This document shows, piece after piece, positions 1-9,562 of a stretch of DNA of 64,000 nucleotides. Made by a program: the position numbers and the translations under genes. The DNA is from Psychrobacter immobilis (GTDB lineage: Bacteria > Pseudomonadota > Gammaproteobacteria > Pseudomonadales > Moraxellaceae): assembly GCF_904846175.1 (NCBI RefSeq), contig NZ_CAJGZM010000007.1, positions 62,001 through 126,000 of the forward strand, read 5' to 3'. The notes under the pieces were generated by a model. The model searched no databases and was not told the DNA's origin. It worked only from the letters and a program-made list of their open reading frames with translations. The first letter of the stretch is position 1. Each line of letters starts with the position of its first letter.

Positions 1-180
1 TAGATAGAGAGATATCAACTGTTATTTAAAAGCAGTTTGTAGAGAGTAGATGATAAATATGATTGTGTTGAGGATTGGTAGTAACTGCTTGAAATCGTTA
101 TAAACAAATAGCATTAAAAGTTTAATGTTTAGCAATTAAATGCTGATTAAAATTAATAATAAAACCTTGAGGTAGTTTAC

Positions 181-921
181 ATGGTCAACCCTGATAACCA
201 CTCTCCTGTGGGTAGTAATAGCACCAATCGTCCGCAAGCGAAAAAAACCATCTCGATGCTGTCGTGGCTGGTATTGCTTATCGGTCTTGCCGCGCTCGTT
301 TTTGCGATATATAGCTTGCAAAATAATAACAAAGAAGAACCGATAGAAACCATTACCCGCGAAGGGGTAGTGATGCAAATCCAGAAATTAAATCGCTTAG
401 AGACGGTGGCGTTTAGTGTCGATACGGTTATCACTAGCCAAAAACCAGGCAGTTGGATGAAGCTGTGGCAAGATGAGCAAAAGGGCTTGTTCATTGCGCG
501 CGGGCGCGTAGAAGCGGGGATTGATTTGAGTGAGTTGACGCCTGAGATGGTACAGGTGGTGCAACCTGAGATTGATGTTGATAAGGTGCAGGAAGCTGAT
601 GCTAATACGCCCGTCTCAATGATGCCGAAAATCACTATTACCTTGCCGCCATCAGAGATATTTTCGGTTTATCTAGACGATATCGAAATTTATGATTGGC
701 AAACCGGCGCTTTTGGTATGATGCAGGTTGATCCAAAGATTTTGCAACAAGCGCAAAGTATGGCAAAAAAAGAAGTGCTTGAGCGTGCTTGCCGCGGTGA
801 TGTGATGAATATGGCGTTAGAAAATGCGCAAACTCAATTGCAGCAGTTATTTTCATTGACTGGCGCCGTAGTAACGGTAACCACGCAGGGCGCAGGGGCG
901 TGCCAATTGCCAACGGCTTAA
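181..921 (+). CDS. DUF4230 family membrane-anchored protein
   Basis: A 246-residue protein of unknown function. A Lys-rich cytoplasmic N-terminus (about residues 1-25) is followed by one hydrophobic segment at about 27-47, so the bulk is probably periplasmic or extracytoplasmic. The remaining part looks like the DUF4230 family, whose biochemical role is not known; I recognise it from its overall pattern (a short beta-rich stretch beginning REGVVMQIQKLNRLETVAF and a C-terminal helical region). Two cysteines near residues 203 and 241 could form a disulfide if the domain is exported. The ATG at 181 has a GAGG about 9 bases upstream. The next gene encodes a protein with a very similar anchor. Confidence 0.75.
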   Translation: MVNPDNHSPVGSNSTNRPQAKKTISMLSWLVLLIGLAALVFAIYSLQNNNKEEPIETITREGVVMQIQKLNRLETVAFSVDTVITSQKPGSWMKLWQDEQKGLFIARGRVEAGIDLSELTPEMVQVVQPEIDVDKVQEADANTPVSMMPKITITLPPSEIFSVYLDDIEIYDWQTGAFGMMQVDPKILQQAQSMAKKEVLERACRGDVMNMALENAQTQLQQLFSLTGAVVTVTTQGAGACQLPTA

Positions 922-1161
922 TGCTTAGGTTTTATTAATCTTAGATTCAAATAAGAAGCGCAAGGTTTTAGGGCTAGAATATTTTATTATAAGTAGTTAA
1001 CTCAAAATACTTTAATGAACCGCTACGCTGATTAAGAGATGTTGCTTGAAATTATTGGTAATAGGGTTATTATATTATATAGCAGGACTTATTTATTATT
1101 ATCGATAGTCTTATGAATACTGTCGATAAAATAAGCTCATATAATATAAGAGGTGGCGTAT

Positions 1162-1419
1162 ATGACAACTCCTAATAATCAGCCCTCTGCTCATGAGAAG
1201 CACAAATTAACCAAACACCGCAAAGAAAAAGAGTCGCTATCTTTTGCGACTTGGGTATTGTTGATCATCAGCTTTAGCTTATTAATCTATGCCATCTATA
1301 CGATTAAAACGCGAATAGTAAATTCAGATACGGCTAGGGCGCCACAAAGTAGCTTAATACAGACTGGTAATTTGATCCAAAATGGGTTGGAAATCAGTTT
1401 GTTGAAAATAGACAGCTAG
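1162..1419 (+). CDS. Small single-pass membrane protein, similar to the anchor of the upstream DUF4230 protein
   Basis: An 85-residue protein: a strongly basic N-terminus (residues about 10-25, many Lys/His), one transmembrane helix at about 29-49 and a short polar tail. The start at ATG 1162 is preferred over GTG 1153 because AAGAGG lies 6-10 bases before it. The transmembrane segment matches that of the preceding gene almost position by position (SW/TW, LLI, AIY shared), so I infer that it is a truncated duplicate or a short paralog. No function can be assigned. It is separated from its neighbour by about 240 bases with no clear terminator. Confidence 0.55.
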   Translation: MTTPNNQPSAHEKHKLTKHRKEKESLSFATWVLLIISFSLLIYAIYTIKTRIVNSDTARAPQSSLIQTGNLIQNGLEISLLKIDS

Positions 1420-1482
1420 TATTTTTATCGAAACTATCAGCGGCACTGTTTTTTAAATTTACTACAGTTTTTAAATTCAACG

Positions 1483-3120
1483 CTATCTTTTAAATTCAGC
1501 AATCACTAACTGGCGTGCTGCTTTATGTTCGACCATCGGTACTGGGTAATCAATGTCAGCAAACTTACCACCTTTTGTTAATGCCTGTCGCATCTTATCC
1601 TCGCTGTGCAAGATGCTGGCAGGTACGTCCTTCAGCTCAGGCAGCCATGCCTTGATAAATTCGCCATCGCTATCATGGGTCTTAGCTTGGCTAAAAGGGT
1701 TCATAATACGGAAGTAGGGCGCTGAATCTGTGCCTGTCGACGCGCTCCATTGCCAACCGCCGTTATTTGATGCAAAGTCGCCGTCTATTAGCTGCTGCAT
1801 AAAGTAACGCTCGCCCAAGCGCCAATCAATCAGTAAGTCCTTGGTCAAAAACATTGCCGTCACCATGCGCAAGCGATTGTGCATAAAACCTGTCGCATTG
1901 AGACAGCGCATCGCCGCATCGACCAATGGCACGCCTGTCTTACCTGTGTACCATGCCTTAAAATCATCCTGATTATATGACCAGTTAATCTTGTTATCTG
2001 TCTCTTCTTTATACGCTTTATGGCGAATAAGCTCGGGCTTATAGTCTAAAACATGACGATAAAAGTCACGCCAAGCCAGCTCACTTATCCAACGGTTAAT
2101 ATCGTTGTTATCGGACTTATCAAAGCTATCAAAATTGTCGCTATCATTACCCTGTAATTTCTCTAGGGCTTTTGTGGCTTGTAGATAGCAAAGTCTTGGA
2201 CTGATTGCCCCAATAGTGAGGTAGGCTGATAGCTGGCTGGTCGCCTGTAAACTTGGCACGTCACGGCTTATGTCATAGTTATTAATATCATCAGCGATGA
2301 AATCCTCTAAACGTTGGCATGCAGCCACTTCACCCGCAGGATACGCCATCCTAGCTTGGTCAAGCTGAGTGTCAGTATTAAGGTGCTGATAATCCGCGCT
2401 ATTCTCTAACAGTTTTTGATAATCTTTGACGGCTTTATTACTTAGTTGTTCTATGTCTTTGACAGTATGAGCACTGTCTTTTGCAGTTTTTAAGGTGGTT
2501 TTTGACTGGTTATTTACCGCCATGGCTTGGTGTACTTGTAAGCTGCTAACATCTAAAGTATGTCGCCATTTGTTATAAAATGGGGTAAAAACTTGATACA
2601 TGCTATCGTCATTGGTGGTGATGGTCTTTGGTGGCAAGATACATTGGTCGTGCCAGCGGATGAATTCAATATCATTGTTTTCTAGTTGCTTGGTTAGTTC
2701 TCTATCGCGGTCAATCTCATTACCTTCATATTCGTGATTGGCCATTACGCAGCTGATATTATTTACCTCACACAACGTGGTTAGCGACCCAATACAGTCA
2801 GAAAAGCTTGCACAGACTTGTACGGTTAAGTTGATATTCAAGTGTTTTTGCAAAGATGTTGCTAAGATTGGCAAGGTGCGGGCGATGTGGTCGAGCTGAG
2901 GAAGTGACATATCATGCGCGTGCCATTGCTCAGGCGTCATAAAGAAAATAGCACTGACTCGCGCGTTATCCTCATTTGCACGCTCGCAAAGCGCTGCCAA
3001 TGCCGTATTATCATGAACTCGCAGGTCACGACGGAACCACATTAAATAATGAGCTGGGTTTACGCTCGTCGTATTATTGCTAGCAGTGTGATGAGGCGTT
3101 TCCGCGACCGTTTTAGACAT
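1483..3120 (-). CDS. phrB: Deoxyribodipyrimidine photolyase (cryptochrome/photolyase family)
   Basis: Light-driven repair of cyclobutane pyrimidine dimers using FAD and an antenna chromophore. The N-terminal alpha/beta domain starts with the family motif LMWFRRDLRVHDNTAL (about residues 26-41). The FAD-binding helical domain holds WISELAWRDFYRH (about 341), GVPLVDAAMRCL (about 394) and the GGWQWSASTGTDSAPYFR block (about 451) including the conserved Asn/Trp-rich core. At 545 residues it is longer than the roughly 470 of the E. coli enzyme; the surplus is a short N-terminal extension and polar insertions near 205-240 and 325-340. An AGGA lies about 10 bases before the start. It is divergent from trpF, 226 bases apart. 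The family call is firm; whether it repairs CPDs or is a cryptochrome-like paralog is not certain. Confidence 0.93.
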   Translation of the reverse strand: MSKTVAETPHHTASNNTTSVNPAHYLMWFRRDLRVHDNTALAALCERANEDNARVSAIFFMTPEQWHAHDMSLPQLDHIARTLPILATSLQKHLNINLTVQVCASFSDCIGSLTTLCEVNNISCVMANHEYEGNEIDRDRELTKQLENNDIEFIRWHDQCILPPKTITTNDDSMYQVFTPFYNKWRHTLDVSSLQVHQAMAVNNQSKTTLKTAKDSAHTVKDIEQLSNKAVKDYQKLLENSADYQHLNTDTQLDQARMAYPAGEVAACQRLEDFIADDINNYDISRDVPSLQATSQLSAYLTIGAISPRLCYLQATKALEKLQGNDSDNFDSFDKSDNNDINRWISELAWRDFYRHVLDYKPELIRHKAYKEETDNKINWSYNQDDFKAWYTGKTGVPLVDAAMRCLNATGFMHNRLRMVTAMFLTKDLLIDWRLGERYFMQQLIDGDFASNNGGWQWSASTGTDSAPYFRIMNPFSQAKTHDSDGEFIKAWLPELKDVPASILHSEDKMRQALTKGGKFADIDYPVPMVEHKAARQLVIAEFKR

Positions 3121-3346
3121 TCTACTATTCCTATATTAATCAATCGCAATCATAAACAAAACTGTGAATAAAAGTATGCTAGGATAAGTTTTTGGATGCA
3201 ATGGATTTGCCATTCAATTAACAAATCATCATATTTGCTTTTTAGCGTTGGTAATGAGTATTTATTGTCCGCTATGTTAGTCAAGCCAATTTATCAACGT
3301 CATATTTAGTGTTATATCTACTCAGTGTTATATATAAGGTCACATT

Positions 3347-4030
3347 ATGCAGGTTAAGTTTTGTGGTTTTACCCAGCCTAGTGATATTAAAATTGCTGCT
3401 CAGTTGGGTGTCGATGCCGTTGGCTTGGTGTTTTATCCACCGAGTCCGCGCGCTGTTACTATCGAGCAGGCGCAACTGCTAAGTGCTTCTTTGCCAGCTT
3501 TTATAAGTGTCGTGGCATTGGTGGTAAATATGCCGCGAGCAGAACTGATTGAACTGGCAAACCGTGTCTCTTTTGATATCATTCAATTCCACGGTGATGA
3601 AACGCCCGAGCAGTGTCAGCAGCTGGCAAGTGCGGTCAATAAGCGCTGGATAAAAGCGCTGCGTATCAATACGGAACAGCACACCGCTACTAGCGTAAGC
3701 GCCGAGATTAATGAGTTTGCTGCCGCTGGCGCGAACAGTATCTTGTTAGATGCTTATCATCCGCATAAGTATGGCGGTACAGGTGCACGTTTTGACTGGA
3801 GTTTGCTACCGCAAGACAGCTCGCTGCCTATTATCTTAGCGGGTGGGCTTGACGCCGATAATGTCGCTGCTACTCTAGAGCTGCCTATTTATGCTGTTGA
3901 TGTCAGCGGTGGGATTGAGTCGGACAAAGGCAAAAAAGACACTGCCAAAATGCGTGCCTTTATGAAAGCGGTCAAACGCGACCGATGGCAAAACGAGACG
4001 CTTAGCGAACCTTCGAATATCAGTAATTAG
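3347..4030 (+). CDS. trpF: Phosphoribosylanthranilate isomerase
   Basis: Catalyses the Amadori rearrangement of N-(5'-phosphoribosyl)anthranilate to CdRP, the third committed step of tryptophan synthesis, in the cytoplasm. The 227-residue TIM barrel has the catalytic Cys in KFCGFT (Cys6), IQFHGDE in the middle, the catalytic Asp region LLDAYHPHKYGGTG at about 134 and the phosphate-binding loops ILAGGLDADN and VDVSGGIES. It is a stand-alone enzyme, not fused to trpC as in E. coli. The start carries AAGG about 9 bases upstream. It begins the trpF-trpB-trpA run; the gaps of 100 and 141 bases show no terminator, so cotranscription is plausible. Confidence 0.97.
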   Translation: MQVKFCGFTQPSDIKIAAQLGVDAVGLVFYPPSPRAVTIEQAQLLSASLPAFISVVALVVNMPRAELIELANRVSFDIIQFHGDETPEQCQQLASAVNKRWIKALRINTEQHTATSVSAEINEFAAAGANSILLDAYHPHKYGGTGARFDWSLLPQDSSLPIILAGGLDADNVAATLELPIYAVDVSGGIESDKGKKDTAKMRAFMKAVKRDRWQNETLSEPSNISN

Positions 4031-4130
4031 CTTTGTAGCCGTGAACTTCTAGCCGTTAAATAGCTAATTACGTAAAATATTTCCCCCTTATTTATTCTAA
4101 AAAATACCACTTATTATAGTAGGAATTATC

Positions 4131-5405
4131 ATGAGTCATGTCGCGAGCAAAGATGTATCTGCCACTGCTAAAGCCATCAATACCTTTACCAATCCAGAAA
4201 ACGTACAAGACTTTAACCAATATCCTGATGCGCGTGGACATTTCGGCGTTCATGGCGGTCGTTTTGTTTCTGAAACGCTGATGGCAGCATTAGAAGAGTT
4301 AGAGGCGCTATATACCAAAGTAAAAGCCGATCCGGCGTTTTGGGAAGAGTATCATAACGATTTGGTCAACTATGTTGGTCGTCCAACGCCGCTTTATCAT
4401 GCCAAGCGTTTAAGTGATGAGATTGGTGGCGCGCAGATTTATTTTAAACGTGAAGACCTCAACCATACGGGCGCTCATAAGGTGAATAACACCATCGGGC
4501 AAGCGCTACTTGCCAAGATGAGTGGTAAAAAACGTATTATCGCTGAAACGGGTGCAGGTCAACATGGTGTTGCTACGGCGACAATCGCCGCGCGCCTAGG
4601 ACTAGAGTGTATCGTTTATATGGGTGCGGATGACGTCGAGCGCCAAAAGATGAATGTTTATCGTATGCGTTTGCTGGGTGCGACAGTCGTACCGGTAACG
4701 TCTGGTTCACGTACCTTAAAAGACGCGATGAATGAAGCCATGCGCGACTGGGTCACCAATGTGGATAGCACTTATTACATTATTGGGACTGTTGCAGGCC
4801 CGCATCCTTATCCGCTATTGGTACGTGATTTCCAAGCGATTATTGGTAAAGAAGCGCGTATCCAGCATTTGCAAATGACGGGTAAATTGCCTGATGCGTT
4901 GGTTGCTTGTGTTGGCGGTGGCTCAAACGCTATTGGTCTGTTCTTTGATTTCTTAAACGATACTGAAGTAAAAATGTATGGGGTTGAAGCGACAGGTGAT
5001 GGCATAGAAACTGGTCGCCATTCAGCACCATTGGCCGCTGGTCGTATCGGTGTCTTACATGGTAACCGTACCTATCTGATGGCGGATGATGAAGGTCAAA
5101 TTCAAGAGACGCATTCTATCTCGGCAGGTCTTGATTATCCGGGCGTTGGTCCTGAGCATAGCTTCTTAAAAGATATGAAGCGCGTTGAATATGTGGGTTG
5201 TACCGATAAAGAGTCGCTAGAAGGCTTTCATGAAGTGACACGTAAAGAAGGGATTATCCCTGCGCTTGAATCTGCTCATGCGGTCGCCTATGCGCTTAAA
5301 CTGGCTAAAACGATGACTCCTGAGCAAACTATTATCGTTAATATGTCAGGTCGCGGTGATAAGGATTTGCATTCAGTGATGAAGGCGGAAGGGATTGAGT
5401 TGTAG
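4131..5405 (+). CDS. trpB: Tryptophan synthase beta chain
   Basis: Condenses indole with L-serine to tryptophan using PLP, as the beta subunit of the alpha2beta2 complex with TrpA. The PLP lysine is Lys117 in [13 protein letters not shown]; the phosphate-binding loop is VGGGSNAIG (about 261-269) and the C-terminal NMSGRGDKD motif is present. At 424 residues it is about 27 longer than E. coli TrpB; the surplus is N-terminal, before the conserved [17 protein letters not shown] precedes ATG 4131 by about 6 bases. trpA follows after 141 bases. Confidence 0.98.
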   Translation: MSHVASKDVSATAKAINTFTNPENVQDFNQYPDARGHFGVHGGRFVSETLMAALEELEALYTKVKADPAFWEEYHNDLVNYVGRPTPLYHAKRLSDEIGGAQIYFKREDLNHTGAHKVNNTIGQALLAKMSGKKRIIAETGAGQHGVATATIAARLGLECIVYMGADDVERQKMNVYRMRLLGATVVPVTSGSRTLKDAMNEAMRDWVTNVDSTYYIIGTVAGPHPYPLLVRDFQAIIGKEARIQHLQMTGKLPDALVACVGGGSNAIGLFFDFLNDTEVKMYGVEATGDGIETGRHSAPLAAGRIGVLHGNRTYLMADDEGQIQETHSISAGLDYPGVGPEHSFLKDMKRVEYVGCTDKESLEGFHEVTRKEGIIPALESAHAVAYALKLAKTMTPEQTIIVNMSGRGDKDLHSVMKAEGIEL

Positions 5406-5546
5406 CTGCTATTGTTTTAGTAGTAATTGAATGACTCCTTATCAGAAAAATGACTTAGTACTCTTTATTTTGTAAGAATTTTCTAATGAATATTATTTAT
5501 CAAATAAAGAGTCGAAAGTTCAGCTAATAATAATTAAGAGACCACT

Positions 5547-6371
5547 ATGACCCGAATTGAAAGCACTTTTGAGACTTTAAAAGCCCAAAATAAAAAAGCC
5601 CTGATTCCTTATGTGATGGCAGGCGATCCAACACCTAATAGCTTTGTTGGTTTGTTACACGACTTAGTCAAACATGGCGCGGATATGATTGAAGTTGGCT
5701 TGCCGTTTTCTGACCCAATGGCAGATGGTCCAACGGTCGCATTGGCTGGAGAGCGAGCATTAGCAGCAGGTACTAGTACGCGTGATGCATTAAAAATGGT
5801 CGCAGAGTTCCGTCAGCAAGACACGCAGACACCGATTATCCTCATGGGTTATCTTAATCCCGTTGAAATCATTGGTTATGATAGCTTTGTCGCCTTATGT
5901 GAGCAATCAGGCGTTGATGGCATTTTGATGGTTGATTTGCCGCCAGCAGAAGCGGGTAGCTTCACTCAGCATTTAACTGAGCATGCGATGAATGAGATTT
6001 TCTTATTATCGCCAACTACTTTGCCTGAGCGCCGTGAGCAAGTGCTGACTCATTGTGGTGGCTATATTTATTATGTGTCTTTAAAAGGTGTCACTGGCTC
6101 AGCAACGCTAGATACTGATGATGTTGCCACCCAAGTGCAGGCAATTAAAGCGGAGACAGATTTGCCAGTATGTGTGGGTTTTGGTATTCGTGATGCAGCG
6201 TCCGCCAAAGCGATTGGTAAGCATGCCGATGGTATTATTGTTGGTAGTGCGCTGGTGCAGAACTTCGCTGATATAGATGCAAGCGACGCCTCTGCGGTGG
6301 CTGGTGCTCAGCAAAAAATCATGGCGAAAATGGACGAGCTACGCGGCGCACTCGATAGTTTGACGGTCTAA
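5547..6371 (+). CDS. trpA: Tryptophan synthase alpha chain
   Basis: Cleaves indole-3-glycerol phosphate to indole, which is channelled to TrpB. The 274-residue TIM barrel carries the catalytic pair Glu49 (MIEVGLPFSD) and Asp60 (MADGP), at the same numbering as the E. coli enzyme, plus the phosphate loop VCVGFGIRD and GIIVGSALV. The start ATG 5547 follows AAGAGACC. It closes the trp cluster. No hairpin terminator is seen after it; the 319-base gap to accD instead contains a perfect inverted repeat. Confidence 0.98.
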   Translation: MTRIESTFETLKAQNKKALIPYVMAGDPTPNSFVGLLHDLVKHGADMIEVGLPFSDPMADGPTVALAGERALAAGTSTRDALKMVAEFRQQDTQTPIILMGYLNPVEIIGYDSFVALCEQSGVDGILMVDLPPAEAGSFTQHLTEHAMNEIFLLSPTTLPERREQVLTHCGGYIYYVSLKGVTGSATLDTDDVATQVQAIKAETDLPVCVGFGIRDAASAKAIGKHADGIIVGSALVQNFADIDASDASAVAGAQQKIMAKMDELRGALDSLTV

Positions 6372-6524
6372 TATTATATCGAAGGTATTGGCATCAAAGT
6401 GTGAATGGCTTAGCAACGTCATTGTCTTATTATTCGTAAGAGGGGCGATAGCGGTTTTATAGTAAGGTTTATCACAACTTTTATAACAATGTTTATAAAG
6501 ACACCGTCAAATGACTTTGCTAAA

Positions 6525-6548
6525 GTTAGTTTACGTGTGTAAACTAAC
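6525..6548. repeat. Perfect 10-bp inverted repeat between trpA and accD
   Basis: GTTAGTTTAC and GTAAACTAAC flank a four-base GTGT spacer, giving a perfect 24-base palindrome about 143 bases before the accD start. It has no T-run, so it is not an intrinsic terminator. It may be an operator of a TetR- or GntR-type regulator or an RNA stem-loop. The rest of the gap (6372-6690) shows no gene. Confidence 0.6.
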
Positions 6549-6690
6549 ATCACATATAAATTGTTACAGTTGCGCGTAAGCGTGCTTTATAGCTGCTCAT
6601 GTTATGAAGGTATGTAACTTTTAGACTGATTCTTATAAAACGACTCTTAGGGACAAGTAAACGAGCCAACTTGTCGATAAGCCTTTGATA

Positions 6691-7626
6691 ATGGCGAATA
6701 CTATGACTGACACGATAATAAAACCTGATATGACTACTTCTAACAATGCTAATACTGCTGGGCAATCATGGTTTAACCGTCCGATACCGGGCATTAAGCA
6801 CCAACTGACTGCGCCTTTGACAGCGGTAGAGACCGAACCGTCAACCAAGTGTAGTAGCTGTCACTCCATGATTACCAATACTGCGCTGATTTTTAATTGT
6901 TACGTCTGCCCGCATTGTGACCATCATTTACCGATGAGTGCTCGTGAGCGCTTAAACTGGCTGCTCGATCAAGTAGAAGGTGAGCTTGGACAACAATTTA
7001 CTGCTAAAGATCCATTGAGCTTTGTGGATAGTAAGCCGTATCCGCAGCGCATGACCGAAGCACAAGATAAGACAGGCGAGTCTGAAGCGCTGATTGTGAT
7101 GTACGGTAAATTGCGCAATCTTGATATCGTTACGTGTGCCTTTGATTTCCGCTTTATGGGTGGCTCTATGGGCTCGGTGGTCGGCGACCGTTTTGTAGAG
7201 GCCGCTGAAAAAGCTCTTAAAGATAAAGTCCCTTTGGTATGTTTTGCTGCTTCTGGCGGTGCGCGTATGCAAGAAGGGCTGCTATCATTGATGCAAATGG
7301 CAAGAACTGCAGCAGCGATTGAACGTTTGAGAATTGCTGGCGTGCCATATATTGTGATATTGACCAATCCTGTCTATGGCGGGGTGACAGCATCACTTGC
7401 TATGCTTGGTGATATCCATTTAGCAGAACCAAAAGCCATGATTGGTTTTGCTGGTAAGCGCGTGATTGAGCAGACCGTGCGTGAGACGTTAGAAGAGCCG
7501 TTCCAGCGTGCCGAGTTCTTATTAGAGCATGGCGTGGTCGATGAAGTGGTACATCGTCATCAATTGATTGATACCATTTATCGCTTGTTGGCTAAATTAT
7601 GTCGCGTGCCTAATGTTGATGCTTAA
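6691..7626 (+). CDS. accD: Acetyl-CoA carboxylase carboxyltransferase beta subunit
   Basis: With AccA transfers the carboxyl group from carboxybiotin to acetyl-CoA, making malonyl-CoA for fatty acid synthesis. The 311-residue protein (from ATG 6691) has the AccD zinc ribbon Cys54-x2-Cys57-x15-Cys73-x2-Cys76 and the crotonase-fold core with FMGGSMGSVVGDRF, CFAASGGARMQEG and NPVYGGVTAS. The N-terminus ahead of the zinc ribbon is longer than in E. coli and its start is uncertain: TTG 6685, ATG 6691 and ATG 6703 are all possible and none has a convincing ribosome binding site. A strong terminator follows at 7722, so folC is probably transcribed at least partly from its own promoter. Confidence 0.96.
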   Translation: MANTMTDTIIKPDMTTSNNANTAGQSWFNRPIPGIKHQLTAPLTAVETEPSTKCSSCHSMITNTALIFNCYVCPHCDHHLPMSARERLNWLLDQVEGELGQQFTAKDPLSFVDSKPYPQRMTEAQDKTGESEALIVMYGKLRNLDIVTCAFDFRFMGGSMGSVVGDRFVEAAEKALKDKVPLVCFAASGGARMQEGLLSLMQMARTAAAIERLRIAGVPYIVILTNPVYGGVTASLAMLGDIHLAEPKAMIGFAGKRVIEQTVRETLEEPFQRAEFLLEHGVVDEVVHRHQLIDTIYRLLAKLCRVPNVDA

Positions 7627-7721
7627 CCGCCACTTATTCTTAATCAGTGAATAGATAGGTAAACTGAGTTTATAAGCTTTTATTAGCGTGCTAGACTCTG
7701 AAAAATAGACAATACTTAACG

Positions 7722-7759
7722 AATAGCATTTATCGTCAATAGCGGTAAATGCTATTTTT
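7722..7759 (+). terminator. Intrinsic terminator after accD
   Basis: A 14-bp stem (AATAGCATTTATCG with CGGTAAATGCTATT, one G-U pair) and a 7-base loop, followed by TTTTT. It lies about 95 bases after the accD stop. Confidence 0.85.
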
Positions 7760-7760
7760 G

Positions 7761-7781
7761 CTTTTTGCTTTTTGCTTTTTG
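7761..7781 (+). repeat. Short tandem repeat, 3 x CTTTTTG
   Basis: Three exact 7-base units immediately after the accD terminator T-run. Copy number could vary by slippage. It is 88 bases before folC. Confidence 0.8.
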
Positions 7782-7868
7782 GTTAGGTAGTTATATACTG
7801 TCTCTGTTTCCTAATTAACTACTGTTTAATTCTCTATTTTTTCGAAAAATTCTATATAGGTTCCGTCC

Positions 7869-9266
7869 ATGTCTGACTTTTCACTTTCTACCCCTAATAC
7901 ACCTACTGAGCAGTCGAGTTTGACAGAATGGCTTGATTATATGCAGCAGATTCATGTTTCGGCGATAGATATGGGGTTGTCGCGAGTATTACCGGTTGCC
8001 GAGGCGTTAGGTGTGGTACAGTCAGCCAAAGACGATGCTTATGTATTTACTGTGGCGGGTACCAATGGTAAAGGCTCAACGACTGCGGTCATTGCGCAGA
8101 TGTGTCAAGCGGCAGGTTATAAGACCGCTTTGTATCAATCACCGCATCTGAGTGTATTTAACGAGCGGGTGCACATCAATGGCGAGATGGTCAGCGATGA
8201 GACTTTAATCAATGCGTTTAACAAAGTAGAAGCAGCGCGATTACAGTGTGGTTTAACCTTATCTTTTTTTGAGATGACGACACTTGCAGGATTATTAATC
8301 TTTGCCGAAGCAGACTGCGATGTCTGGGTGTTAGAAGTTGGGCTTGGCGGTCGCTTAGATGTGGTCAATATCATCGATCCTGATATGGCAGTGATTACTA
8401 ACATTGCTATCGATCATGTCGATTGGCTAGGGGATAATGTCGAAGATATTGGCCGTGAAAAAGCGGGTATTTTACGCGATGGCATTACCTTAGTTTATGG
8501 CGCTACTGCGATGCCAGCTAGCGTGCAGCAAGCGATTGATACGCATCAGGCAAGCTGTTATCAAGCTGGGCAAGACTTTGATTATCGTGAAGTGGAGACA
8601 GACGTTTGGCAATATAGCAATGCCTCTATCACCATGCAATTGCCACGTCCCGCGCTGTCATTGATTAACACGGCCAATGCCTTATCAGTAGTGCTGGCAA
8701 GTCCATTAAATATTGATAAAAGTGCTATCGTACAGGCATTGCAGACGGTCAAGCTGGCTGGTCGTTTTGATTATCGTGAGACGCATAATCGCCATTGGTT
8801 ATTTGATGTGGCGCATAACGAGCAAGGTGTTGAATTTTTGTTGGCGCAATTATTACCGCTTTGGCAGCAGCATTTGGCAACGCAAAATAGCGTTGATGCT
8901 CTCAATCAAGGCGGCAGTCAAAACAATAAAGCTGAACACAAACCCGCCAGCATTAAAATGCTATTTTCTATGTTGGGCGATAAGGATATTAATAGGGTCG
9001 TGCAGCGTTTGACCGAAGCGGGCTTGCCCATTAGCGATTGGTTTATCGCTGAGATTGATTATCCACGGGCGGCGAGCACTGAGCAGCTGCAAGGTATATT
9101 GGCAAGCTACGTTGATAGTTCGCAAATACATGAGTTTAAACGTCTATCAGAAGCGACTTATGCCGTTATAGATGGTAGTCATGCGCAAGACTTAATCGTC
9201 GTATGTGGTTCGTTCCATACAATTGGCGAAGCGCTAGCGGCACTTGCGGTTGATCATTTAAATTAA
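7869..9266 (+). CDS. folC: Bifunctional folylpolyglutamate synthase / dihydrofolate synthase
   Basis: Adds L-glutamate to dihydropteroate and to folates in ATP-dependent steps. The 465-residue Mur-ligase-like protein has the P-loop GTNGKGST at about residues 64-71, LEVGLGGRLDVVN (about 157-169), TNIAIDHVDWLG and the C-terminal domain with FDVAHNEQG and VVCGSFHTIGEALA. A polar insertion (about residues 340-360, Gln/Asn-rich) lengthens it over the E. coli protein. The placement accD-folC-SPOR protein is the common proteobacterial order. The best ribosome binding site is the weak AGG 7858-7860. Confidence 0.95.
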   Translation: MSDFSLSTPNTPTEQSSLTEWLDYMQQIHVSAIDMGLSRVLPVAEALGVVQSAKDDAYVFTVAGTNGKGSTTAVIAQMCQAAGYKTALYQSPHLSVFNERVHINGEMVSDETLINAFNKVEAARLQCGLTLSFFEMTTLAGLLIFAEADCDVWVLEVGLGGRLDVVNIIDPDMAVITNIAIDHVDWLGDNVEDIGREKAGILRDGITLVYGATAMPASVQQAIDTHQASCYQAGQDFDYREVETDVWQYSNASITMQLPRPALSLINTANALSVVLASPLNIDKSAIVQALQTVKLAGRFDYRETHNRHWLFDVAHNEQGVEFLLAQLLPLWQQHLATQNSVDALNQGGSQNNKAEHKPASIKMLFSMLGDKDINRVVQRLTEAGLPISDWFIAEIDYPRAASTEQLQGILASYVDSSQIHEFKRLSEATYAVIDGSHAQDLIVVCGSFHTIGEALAALAVDHLN

Positions 9267-9562
9267 AATCGTGCTTATTTAATGTTAGTCTTAGCAGTAG
9301 CATGATGGCAGACAGTATGAAAAATATGCTTTATAATCAAATTGATTTAGCATCCTGCTATACAATGCTATGAGATAGAAGCTCCGCATGATATTTAAAA
9401 ATGAATGGACGTAACCGGCGGCAATGGCAACTATTTAACTATAAAGACTGTTTATTAAAGCTATTTAAGCATAGTTTTGAAGCGACATTTTTGAAATAAC
9501 AGTTTTTAAACGACAGTTGCGCCGCTCAATCAACCTTATTACCAACTAAGAGACGTAAACGG

